Shown here: piece by piece, positions 1 through 5,516 of the stretch
Layout of the letters: each line of letters opens with the position of its first letter
How positions within the stretch are numbered: position 1 is the stretch's first letter
Source of the DNA: CAG-103 sp048217285
GTDB lineage: Bacteria > Bacillota > Clostridia > Oscillospirales > Oscillospiraceae
Reading direction: 5' to 3'
DNA: 18,254 nucleotides
Assembly (NCBI GenBank): GCA_048217285.1
Contig: DBFWVW010000002.1
Span: forward strand, 1-18,254
Position numbers and translations under genes: made by a program
Notes under the pieces: generated by a model
Database searches by the model: none
What the model saw: only the letters and a program-made list of their open reading frames with translations
What the model was told of the DNA's origin: nothing

Positions 1-133
1 GAAGAATACTCCAAAATTTGGGACAGTGTTTATTTTGAACGCAGAGTATGATTAAAGAAACGAAAACGTAGAAAAGTGGTTAATTATTTTAGGGTACGAA
101 CTAACGTTTTCACAGAAAAACATTCGAAACCTC

Positions 134-162
134 TTGACAAGTGACCGTTCGGCAACTATACT
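134..162 (+). promoter_or_regulatory. sigma-A promoter of the first tetR cassette
   Basis: A perfect -35 TTGACA lies at 134-139 and a -10 TATACT at 157-162, with a 17-nt spacer. It sits about 40 nt before the tetR start codon and is interleaved with the inverted repeat at 141-182, so a bound repressor would block RNA polymerase. The 133 nt to its left contain no gene I can support. Confidence 0.85.
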
Positions 163-182
163 CTTGGTTACCGAACGGTCAC
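141..182. promoter_or_regulatory. inverted-repeat operator, probably TetR autoregulatory
   Basis: GTGACCGTTCGG at 141-152 is exactly mirrored by CCGAACGGTCAC at 171-182, with 18 nt between. Each 12-nt arm is itself nearly palindromic around ACCG-NN-CGGT, so this may be two TetR dimer sites rather than one dyad. One arm fills the promoter spacer and the other covers the transcription start region. Binding by the adjacent TetR is inferred from position. Confidence 0.75.
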
Positions 183-203
183 TGACGCAAAGGAGGTATG
201 CAG

Positions 204-830
204 ATGGCGGCCGATACGAAAACGCGCATCCTGGAGACGGCGCTGGAGCTTTTTGCGCAGCGTGGATATCTGGGCACATCCATGAGCGATATTGCAAAGC
301 AGCTTGGGATCACCAAGGCCGCGCTCTACAAGCACTATGCCAGCAAGCAGGAAATTCTGGAGCGGATCGTAGAGCGGATGAATGCATTGGATCTGGAACG
401 TGCAAAGGCATACGAAATGCCGGAAACCGAGCCGGACAACTTCGCGGAAGCCTACCGAAACACACCGGTCGAGAAGATCCGCGCCTACAGCGCGGCGCAG
501 TTCCGGCACTGGACAGAGGAGCCCTTTTCTTCCTGCTTCCGCAAGATGCTGACGCTGGAGCAGTACCGTGACCCGGAGATGGCGCGGCTGTACCAGACCT
601 ATCTTGCCGACGGGCCGGTGGAGTATATGGCGGCTGTTTTCCGCGGCATGACAGAATCCGACGAGACGGCAAAGCAGCTGGCACTGGAGTTCTACGGCCC
701 GATGTATCTGCTCTACGGTGTTTACGACGGGGCAGAGGATAAGAGACAGATCACGTCCATGCTCGATACGCACATTGACCGCTTTATTGCGCGCATGGAG
801 TCGGGATGTGGGAAGGCGGACGCACCATGA
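204..830 (+). CDS. TetR/AcrR-family transcriptional repressor
   Basis: This 208-residue protein has a classic TetR N-terminal DNA-binding domain. The helix-turn-helix lies at roughly residues 25-46 (MSDIAKQLGITKAALYKHYA), followed by the usual KQEILE. The C-terminal three-quarters is a divergent ligand and dimerisation domain, so the inducer cannot be read. I chose the ATG at 204 because AGGAGG at 191-196 is 7 nt before it; the in-frame ATG at 198 is only 1 nt from the Shine-Dalgarno sequence. The stop codon overlaps the next start (ATGA), so it is co-transcribed with the KTR zinc-ribbon gene. The flanking promoter and dyad point to autorepression. The family assignment is firm; the regulated targets are inferred from adjacency. 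Confidence 0.93.
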   Translation: MAADTKTRILETALELFAQRGYLGTSMSDIAKQLGITKAALYKHYASKQEILERIVERMNALDLERAKAYEMPETEPDNFAEAYRNTPVEKIRAYSAAQFRHWTEEPFSSCFRKMLTLEQYRDPEMARLYQTYLADGPVEYMAAVFRGMTESDETAKQLALEFYGPMYLLYGVYDGAEDKRQITSMLDTHIDRFIARMESGCGKADAP

Positions 831-1021
831 ACGATAGGGTGGAAGAAAGGCGGTGGCTCCTGTGCCCCGTATGCGGGGCTAAGACGAGAGTGCTGCTTTT
901 GCGGGAAACGGAACTGAAGGCATTTCCGCTGTTCTGCCCGAAATGCAGGCAGGAGCGCGTGATCAACACGAAGAATTTTATCATCGAAATTGAACAGCCA
1001 GACGCTGAGACGCAGTGCTGA
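827..1021 (+). CDS. cysteine-rich KTR-domain zinc-ribbon protein
   Basis: This small protein of 64 residues carries two CxxC knuckles, CPVC at 13-16 and CPKC at 37-40, with the family's KTR signature at 19-21 and FPLFCPKC in the middle. This matches the Cys_rich_KTR family (PF14205), common in Firmicutes and often on accessory elements; its function is not established. The start ATG at 827 overlaps the tetR stop by 4 nt and is preceded by a purine-rich GGAAGGCGG. An upstream in-frame start at 806 lies inside tetR and is less likely. The last codons (PDAETQC) and the stop form the 5' arm of an intrinsic terminator. A zinc-binding regulatory or adaptor role is plausible but unproven. Confidence 0.85.
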   Translation: MNDRVEERRWLLCPVCGAKTRVLLLRETELKAFPLFCPKCRQERVINTKNFIIEIEQPDAETQC

Positions 1022-1055
1022 TCGGGCAACCGGTCAGGCACTGCGTCATTTTTTT
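1009..1055 (+). terminator. intrinsic terminator overlapping the end of the KTR gene
   Basis: GACGCAGTGC at 1009-1018 pairs perfectly with GCACTGCGTC at 1038-1047, followed by A and seven T (1049-1055). The 5' arm is coding sequence and the TGA stop is the first part of the loop. The ribosome binding site of the flavodoxin gene follows at once, so that gene depends on readthrough or an unseen promoter. Confidence 0.9.
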
Positions 1056-1073
1056 GAGAGGAGTATGGAATCT

Positions 1074-1580
1074 ATGTATGCGATTATTTACACCACCAAC
1101 ACCGGCAGCACGCGGCGCTATGCGCAGCTGCTGGCTCAGGCGACGGGGCTGCCGGCGTATTCTCTGGCGCAGGCCGGAGTGCAGGTGCCCAATGGCGCTG
1201 CAATTATCTATATGGGCTGGATTGCGGCCAGCACGATCAAGGGCTATGCCGCCGCTGCCGGACGCTACCAGCCGTGCGCCGTTTGCGCAGTCGGCATGGG
1301 ACAGACCGGGACGCAGACGGACGCCGTGCGGAAAAAGAACGGCATTCCCGCGAGCACCCCGCTGTTCACGCTGCAGGGGAATTTTGATGTGAAGCAGCTG
1401 CACGGTGCGTACCGCCTGATGATGGACATCATGGTCAAGACCGCCGGAAGAGGTCTCGCCGCCAAGCAGGACCGGACACCGGAGGAGGACGATATGCTGG
1501 ACATGATGCTCCACGGCGGCGAGCGTGTGCGCGCGCAGAACCTGCAGGCGGTGCTGGACTGGTACGACGGGCAGAAATGA
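1074..1580 (+). CDS. flavodoxin-domain protein
   Basis: This 168-residue protein opens with a beta strand and phosphate-binding loop typical of flavodoxins (IIYTTNTGSTRRYAQLLA, about residues 4-21; T/S-x-T-G-S-T contacts the FMN phosphate). The strand around AAIIYMGWIAAST is the expected second FMN loop region. It is probably an FMN-binding electron carrier or oxidoreductase partner in the cytoplasm; its redox partner is unknown. Start: AGAGGAG at 1057-1063 fits the ATG at 1074 with a 10-nt gap. The in-frame ATG at 1065 is only 1 nt from it, and longer starts run back into the terminator and the KTR gene. A small membrane-protein gene follows 13 nt later, so the two are probably co-transcribed. 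Confidence 0.82.
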   Translation: MYAIIYTTNTGSTRRYAQLLAQATGLPAYSLAQAGVQVPNGAAIIYMGWIAASTIKGYAAAAGRYQPCAVCAVGMGQTGTQTDAVRKKNGIPASTPLFTLQGNFDVKQLHGAYRLMMDIMVKTAGRGLAAKQDRTPEEDDMLDMMLHGGERVRAQNLQAVLDWYDGQK

Positions 1581-1593
1581 GGGCAGGGCGGCT

Positions 1594-2007
1594 ATGAAAC
1601 TGTATTTTGGAAATACCGTCACCACGCTCACGACGCTGATGATCCTTGCCCTTCTGGGCTTCATCGGCGGCACCGCTTTTCGCCATGCCGGCATCACGTA
1701 CTGGGGGCGCAGAAGCGCCATTCTGCTCGTGTTTGGTCTCGTGGTCTGCTGCTTTGCGGCCGCGCGGGATGGGCTGGACAAAACCATTCAATACACTATT
1801 GACGGCAGCTGCGCGCCCGGCGTCTTTTCACTGGTCAGCGTGCCGACTGTCATCGGCTGCATCGGTGCACTGCTGATCCTCATCGCTGCCATCGCGACAC
1901 CGATCGCCAAGTCCCAGCACGCGCGCCAGATCTGGTTTTACGTCATGTCCGCCGGCGCCGTTGGGAAGATCCTCACGATGGAGATCTCCAGAATCCTGCT
2001 GCGTTGA
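1594..2007 (+). CDS. small hypothetical membrane protein
   Basis: I do not recognise this 137-residue protein. It has about four hydrophobic segments: near residues 10-28 (LTTLMILALLGFIGGTAF), 40-58 (SAILLVFGLVVCCFAAA), 78-104 (FSLVSVPTVIGCIGALLILIAAIA) and a weaker one near 114-132. A basic stretch lies between the first two. The ATG at 1594 is preceded by a weak AGGGCGG. It follows the flavodoxin gene by 13 nt and is very likely in the same transcript, so a membrane partner for that flavoprotein is a reasonable guess but no more. No terminator is visible before the next promoter at 2017. Confidence 0.7.
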   Translation: MKLYFGNTVTTLTTLMILALLGFIGGTAFRHAGITYWGRRSAILLVFGLVVCCFAAARDGLDKTIQYTIDGSCAPGVFSLVSVPTVIGCIGALLILIAAIATPIAKSQHARQIWFYVMSAGAVGKILTMEISRILLR

Positions 2008-2016
2008 AAAAAGGGA

Positions 2017-2044
2017 TTGACAAGCGCTGCATTTGCACTATAAC
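2017..2044 (+). promoter_or_regulatory. promoter of the second tetR cassette
   Basis: TTGACA at 2017-2022 and TATAAC at 2039-2044 are separated by 16 nt. It begins only 10 nt after the stop of the membrane-protein gene and drives tetR plus the DUF998 gene. Confidence 0.8.
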
Positions 2045-2046
2045 AA

Positions 2047-2066
2047 AAACTAACGAACAATAGTTT
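2047..2066. promoter_or_regulatory. candidate TetR operator
   Basis: AAACTA at 2047-2052 is mirrored by TAGTTT at 2061-2066 around an 8-nt spacer, just downstream of the -10 box where a repressor would block initiation. A second partial dyad, CTAAC at 2050-2054 with GTTAG at 2080-2084, overlaps it. Binding by the downstream TetR is inferred from position alone. Confidence 0.5.
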
Positions 2067-2097
2067 GATACTTACATTTGTTAGCTACGGAGGGCGT

Positions 2098-2727
2098 ATG
2101 ACAGCAAACAGAAAAGAAGAGATCCTTTTGGCAACGCTGGAACTGGCGGCGGAAAAGGGGCTCGGCAATGTCACCACCGGCATGATCGCGGAGCGGGTGG
2201 GCATGAAAAAGCCGTCTCTTTACAACCACTTTTCTTCCAAGCAGGAGATCGTCAAAGCGATGTACCAGTACCTGCGCGCCGGAGCGAATCCGTTTGCCGC
2301 GGAGGGGCCGGTGGACTATGCGCGCTTGTTTCAGGGGAAGACGGCGCTTGAGGTGCTGACGCTGGTCGTGAACAATTACCGGAGCATGAACCGCGATGCG
2401 CATCTGCTCCAGCTTTACAAAGTGATCTATTCCGAGCGCACGCGGGAACCGGTCGCAGCGCAGATCCTGGTCGAAGAGACGGAACATATGATCCTTGCGA
2501 CCAAGCAGCTGTTTTATGCTCTGCAGGTCCATGGGCTGCTGCATTTTCGCGACCCGGACATGAGCGCGGTGACGTTTGCGCTGACCATTCACGGACTGAT
2601 GGACTATGAGAATGATCTCGCCGGCGGGGAACGCGATGGCCATCCGGAGGAGCAGGCGGCGCACCTGCTTGCGGAATACCTGCAGTGGTTCTGCGCGGAG
2701 AATGCGGTGAAAGGAGCGGTACAATGA
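2098..2727 (+). CDS. TetR-family transcriptional regulator
   Basis: This 209-residue protein has a TetR helix-turn-helix at about residues 26-46 (TTGMIAERVGMKKPSLYNHF) followed by SSKQEIV, both hallmarks of the family. The C-terminal domain is unassigned. The ATG at 2098 follows GGAGGG at 2089-2094 with a short gap. The stop overlaps the ATG of the DUF998 gene (ATGA), which makes that membrane protein its most probable target. It has its own TTGACA/TATAAC promoter with a dyad at the start region, so autorepression is likely. It is not a recent copy of the first TetR in the window: the two differ throughout the ligand domain. Confidence 0.92.
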   Translation: MTANRKEEILLATLELAAEKGLGNVTTGMIAERVGMKKPSLYNHFSSKQEIVKAMYQYLRAGANPFAAEGPVDYARLFQGKTALEVLTLVVNNYRSMNRDAHLLQLYKVIYSERTREPVAAQILVEETEHMILATKQLFYALQVHGLLHFRDPDMSAVTFALTIHGLMDYENDLAGGERDGHPEEQAAHLLAEYLQWFCAENAVKGAVQ

Positions 2728-3350
2728 AGCTTTCCAGACTTGGTATCTGCGGCGTGCTCAGCTTGCTGTCCTATCTGGCGATGGTTATTTTTTCACCGCT
2801 GGCTTATCCGGGCTACGACTGGATGCGCATGGCGGTCAGTGAGCTGAGCGCGGTCGGCGCCCCGTCGCGGGAGCTGGCGGCGCAGCTCAACAGCCTGTTC
2901 GGTCCGTGCGGCATCGTGTCGGTCATGGCGGTGTGCGTCGCGGCCGCCGGCTGCAGGACCGGGAAGCTGCGCCTGGGCGTGTATTGCTTTGCGGCCATGG
3001 AGTGGCTGTGCATGGTCGGGTATTCCTGCTTTCCGTGGGTCTCGGAGGCGGACCACCTGATTTTTCAGAACGTTATGCATTTGGCCATCACGGTCCTGGT
3101 TGTGCTGCTCTCGATCGTGTCGCTGGTGCTGATCGCCGTCAGCGCGAGAAAGGAAAACCTGCGTTCGCTCGGCATATGGGCCGGGATCTGTCTTGCGGCG
3201 ATGCTGGTGGGGGCCGTGGGCACCAATGCGCCTCCGCAGTCCGTATTCGGCATTTTTGAGCGGTTGAGCACCATGTCGGCCGTTGTGTTCAACGCTGTGC
3301 TTGGCTGGTACCTGTTCAGCGGAAAGCTTTCCACGAGCGTTGCACAATAA
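2724..3350 (+). CDS. DUF998 family integral membrane protein
   Basis: This 208-residue protein has about six membrane-spanning segments. Near the N-terminus is the conserved DUF998 (PF06197) stretch, YDWMRMAVSELSAVGAPS at about residues 29-46. Later conserved features include GxCGIVSVM in the second helix region and NAPPQS before the last helix. The family's biochemical function is unknown. The ATG at 2724 overlaps the tetR stop and has AAGGAG at 2711-2716, 7 nt upstream. Regulation by the adjacent TetR is the obvious inference; a role in membrane or xenobiotic stress is a guess from that pairing. Confidence 0.85.
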   Translation: MKLSRLGICGVLSLLSYLAMVIFSPLAYPGYDWMRMAVSELSAVGAPSRELAAQLNSLFGPCGIVSVMAVCVAAAGCRTGKLRLGVYCFAAMEWLCMVGYSCFPWVSEADHLIFQNVMHLAITVLVVLLSIVSLVLIAVSARKENLRSLGIWAGICLAAMLVGAVGTNAPPQSVFGIFERLSTMSAVVFNAVLGWYLFSGKLSTSVAQ

Positions 3351-3358
3351 ATTCAATC

Positions 3359-3426
3359 GCTCCTGCATCCAAAACGCCGCGGTATCTCCGTCGGAGGAAA
3401 ATTTGATGGCGTTTCGATGCAGGAGC
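3359..3426 (+). promoter_or_regulatory. long imperfect hairpin with an SD-led 9-codon ORF in the acetyltransferase leader
   Basis: GCTCCTGCATC at 3359-3369 pairs perfectly with GATGCAGGAGC at 3416-3426. The stem continues inward as AAACGCC at 3372-3378 with GGCGTTT at 3408-3414. The loop holds GGAGGA at 3393-3398, followed 7 nt later by an ATG opening a 9-codon frame (3406-3435, MAFRCRSKL). The sequence CGGAGGAAAA occurs both there (3392-3401) and as the acetyltransferase ribosome binding site (3491-3500). No T-run follows, so this is not a terminator. A regulatory leader is possible. Confidence 0.45.
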
Positions 3427-3504
3427 AAACTATGATACGTATCACCGTGGGCGGCACCGGCTGCCCGCAGCGGAAAACGAAATTCCATTCCGGAGGAAAA
3501 GCTT

Positions 3505-4149
3505 ATGATCCCATCCTGGAAAGTGTATCCCCGCAGTCAGGGGCACAGCACCGTCTATCTCCAGAACGTGGTCACGGACCCGTCCATTGAAGTCGGTGCG
3601 TATACCATGTACGATGATTTCGAGCGCGACCCGCGCGATTTCCAGCGCAACAACGTGCTCTATCATTATCCCGAGTGCAACCATGACAAGCTGCGCATCG
3701 GCAAGTTCTGCTCCATTGCCTGCGGCGCGAAGTTTCTCTTCAACGCCGCCAACCACGCGCTGGGCAGCCTGTCCACCTATCCGTTCCCGATCTTTTTCGA
3801 GGAGTGGGGCCTGCCCACGGACGCGGACACCATCGCCCGCGCGTGGGACAATCACGGCGATATTGTCGTCGGCAACGATGTCTGGATCGGCTATGAGGCC
3901 GTCGTCCTCGCCGGTGTGACCATTGGCGACGGCGCCGTTATCGCAACGCGCGCCGTCGTGACGAAGGATGTGCCGCCGTATACGATCGTCGGCGGTGTGC
4001 CGGCCAGACCCATCCGCACCCGCTTCGACGCGGACACCATCGCCCGGCTGCAGGCGCTGCGCTGGTGGGACTGGGATGCCGAGATCATCCGGCGTCACAT
4101 TTCTGCCATTCAGGCGGGAGACGTGGACGCACTCGAGCAGGTGCGGTGA
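3505..4149 (+). CDS. Vat-like xenobiotic (XAT) acetyltransferase
   Basis: This 214-residue left-handed beta-helix acetyltransferase is built on hexapeptide repeats (for example IGKFCSIACG at 65-74 and VVGNDVWIGYEAVVLAGVTIGDG across 121-143). It has the Vat/CatB-type landmarks: NAANH at 80-84, whose His84 corresponds to the catalytic histidine; STYPF at 90-94; the PARPI segment after the helix; and a C-terminal WWDWDAEIIRRHI. Family members transfer acetyl from acetyl-CoA to a hydroxyl on streptogramin A or chloramphenicol, but many chromosomal XATs have unknown substrates, so resistance is not proven here. Length is normal. The ATG at 3505 has GGAGGA at 3492-3497, 7 nt before it. Confidence 0.9.
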   Translation: MIPSWKVYPRSQGHSTVYLQNVVTDPSIEVGAYTMYDDFERDPRDFQRNNVLYHYPECNHDKLRIGKFCSIACGAKFLFNAANHALGSLSTYPFPIFFEEWGLPTDADTIARAWDNHGDIVVGNDVWIGYEAVVLAGVTIGDGAVIATRAVVTKDVPPYTIVGGVPARPIRTRFDADTIARLQALRWWDWDAEIIRRHISAIQAGDVDALEQVR

Positions 4150-4151
4150 GC

Positions 4152-4176
4152 CACGAGCCGCTTTTGGGCGCTCGTG
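4152..4176 (+). other. short hairpin after the acetyltransferase gene
   Basis: CACGAGC at 4152-4158 pairs with GCTCGTG at 4170-4176. It starts 2 nt after the stop codon, but no T-run follows, so it is at best a weak terminator or an mRNA 3'-end structure. Confidence 0.4.
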
Positions 4177-4233
4177 CACAAGAACATACAAACGACACAC
4201 TTATCATTATTACCCAACATAAGGAGATATTTT

Positions 4234-4272
4234 TTGAAACATAACGCATTTTTACTGGAGCGTGTGGGCTGA
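4234..4272 (+). CDS. putative leader peptide of the RNHCP gene
   Basis: AAGGAG at 4221-4226 is followed 7 nt later by a TTG that opens a 12-codon frame, MKHNAFLLERVG, ending at TGA 4270-4272. It is far too short for automatic gene calling. Two things make it credible: the well-placed Shine-Dalgarno sequence, and the way its last codons (4260-4266) form one arm of a hairpin in an apparent translation attenuator before the RNHCP gene. There is no sequence match to leader peptides I know, and the non-ATG start is a weakness. Confidence 0.5.
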   Translation: MKHNAFLLERVG

Positions 4273-4341
4273 CCGGGAGACCGGCAAATCTCACACACGC
4301 CGTTCCTCCCGAAGGCTTTGATGGACACATCTTCCGGAGGA
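4260..4341 (+). promoter_or_regulatory. candidate translation attenuator sequestering the RNHCP Shine-Dalgarno
   Basis: Hairpin A pairs GCGTGTG at 4260-4266 with CACACGC at 4294-4300 and encloses CCGG-GAGA-CCGG (4273-4284, GNRA loop). Hairpin B pairs TCCTCCCGAAG at 4304-4314 with CTTCCGGAGGA at 4331-4341 (10 of 11 pairs), hiding the GGAGGA used by the gene at 4348. An alternative pairing, CGGGAG at 4274-4279 with CTCCCG at 4306-4311, would dismantle both and free the ribosome binding site. There is no T-run, so control would be translational. The architecture resembles erm and cat leaders; the inducer is unknown. Confidence 0.55.
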
Positions 4342-4347
4342 CTGTTT

Positions 4348-4773
4348 ATGAACCGCAAAAATAAACGCAAAACATTCGAAAAAGATTATTACAAGACCCA
4401 CGCCTGCCGCGGCAGCTTTACCTGCAAGGTCTGCGACCGGCTCGTAACGCCGGAAGCCGCCGGCAGCGACCACCGCAACCACTGCCCGAACTGCCTGTGC
4501 AGCCTGCACGTCGATGTCGGGCCCGGCGACCGTGCCGCCGACTGCGGCGGCATCATGGATCCGGTGGCGGTCTGGGTGCGCAAAAACGGCGAGTGGGCCA
4601 TCATCCACCGCTGCAGACGCTGTGGAGCGCTCAGCTCCAACCGTGTGGCGGCGGACGACAATCCCATGAAGCTCATGAGCATTGCCATGAAGCCGCTGTG
4701 CGCGCCGCCGTTCCCGCTTGAGCGCATCGAGGAAATGACCGCGCTCATGGGCGGCGACGGCGCTTTGAAGTGA
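4348..4773 (+). CDS. RNHCP-domain zinc-ribbon protein
   Basis: This 141-residue protein carries the name-giving RNHCP motif at residues 43-47 (PF12647) within a cysteine-rich core: CKVC at 26-29, HCPNC at 45-49 and RCRRCG at 88-93, plus Cys66. Three paired-cysteine sites suggest bound zinc. The N-terminus is strongly basic (NRKNKRK), which would suit RNA or ribosome contact, but no function is established for the family as far as I know. I chose the ATG at 4348, 6 nt after GGAGGA at 4336-4341. An in-frame ATG at 4321 has no Shine-Dalgarno sequence and lies in the loop of the leader hairpin. The structured leader suggests induction by a translation-affecting signal. Confidence 0.88.
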   Translation: MNRKNKRKTFEKDYYKTHACRGSFTCKVCDRLVTPEAAGSDHRNHCPNCLCSLHVDVGPGDRAADCGGIMDPVAVWVRKNGEWAIIHRCRRCGALSSNRVAADDNPMKLMSIAMKPLCAPPFPLERIEEMTALMGGDGALK

Positions 4774-4809
4774 CCGGACAAAACCGGTGACGCAAGAAGG
4801 GGGAGACCT

Positions 4810-5427
4810 ATGCAGACCATACTGATCGTAGACGATGACGCAGCCATCGGCGATCTGGAACAGGAAGTTCTGGCGCGGGCGGGCTATGCGGTGCAGCGTG
4901 CCTATTCGGGCACGGAGGCATTGCTGCTGCTCAAAAATCGTCGGCCGGATCTGGTTCTCCTCGATCTGATGCTGCCGGGCCTGACCGGCGAGGAGGTCCT
5001 GCCGCAGCTGCAGGGCCTCCCGGTGATTGTCGTCAGCGCCAAGGCTGCCGTGCAGGACAAGGTGGCGCTGCTACTCGGCGGTGCGGCTGACTATCTCACG
5101 AAGCCCTTTGACACCAAAGAGCTGCTGGCGGCGGTCTATACCTGCGGTGATCTGACGCTGAACACGGTTTCCCATGAGGTCCGCGCTGCCGGCGTACCGG
5201 TCACGCTGACGCGCACGGAGTATGCGCTGCTCAAGCTGCTGATGCAAAATCCCGGTCAGGTGCTGGCAAAGTCCGTGCTGCTCGACCGCATCAGTTCGGA
5301 CACGCCGGACTGCACGGGAAGCTCCCTGAAAACGCACATCAGCCACCTGCGCGCAAAACTGCGCGCGGCCACGGGCCGGGATAATATTGAGGCGGTCTGG
5401 GGCATCGGCTTTCGGCTGCGTGTGTGA
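4810..5427 (+). CDS. OmpR/PhoB-family response regulator with shortened receiver end
   Basis: This 205-residue two-component regulator has the full receiver active site: acidic D8-D10, phospho-acceptor Asp52 in LLDLMLPG, Ser76 and Lys98 in LTKPFD. A winged-helix DNA-binding domain follows from about residue 112 (CGDLTLN; RTEYALLKLLMQNPGQV; KTHISHLRAKLR; VWGIGFRL). Family members are usually about 220-230 residues. The deficit falls exactly after KELLAAV (103-109), where the last receiver helix and linker should be. Start ATG 4810 has GGGGGAG at 4798-4804. It lies 36 nt after the RNHCP gene with no clear promoter between. The partner kinase is encoded at 7250, beyond the ABC genes, and the product probably binds the repeats at 5428-5458. 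Confidence 0.92.
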   Translation: MQTILIVDDDAAIGDLEQEVLARAGYAVQRAYSGTEALLLLKNRRPDLVLLDLMLPGLTGEEVLPQLQGLPVIVVSAKAAVQDKVALLLGGAADYLTKPFDTKELLAAVYTCGDLTLNTVSHEVRAAGVPVTLTRTEYALLKLLMQNPGQVLAKSVLLDRISSDTPDCTGSSLKTHISHLRAKLRAATGRDNIEAVWGIGFRLRV

Positions 5428-5485
5428 TCTCAACGCTTTCTCAACGGTTGTCTTAACCGCCTGCACAACCTTTGCCCGATAGACT
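5428..5485 (+). promoter_or_regulatory. response-regulator direct repeats and ABC operon promoter region
   Basis: TCTCAACG occurs at 5428-5435 and again 11 nt later at 5439-5446, and a related TCTTAACC lies at 5451-5458. Tandem half-sites about one helical turn apart are the usual binding pattern of OmpR-family dimers. A possible -10 TAGACT sits at 5480-5485 without a good -35, as expected for an activated promoter. The repeats begin directly after the response-regulator stop and lie upstream of the ABC genes, suggesting control of the transporter. Confidence 0.65.
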
Positions 5486-5516
5486 GAGGTCATCGAACCA
5501 AAGGAGGTACAGATTC

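Noticed and set aside
52..297. Minus-strand ORF of 81 codons across the tetR promoter
   Set aside because: It runs through a clear promoter and operator and into tetR on the other strand; there is no Shine-Dalgarno sequence.
3359..3426. Rho-independent terminator after the DUF998 gene
   Set aside because: The stem is strong but no T-run follows on either strand, and the loop contains a ribosome binding site.
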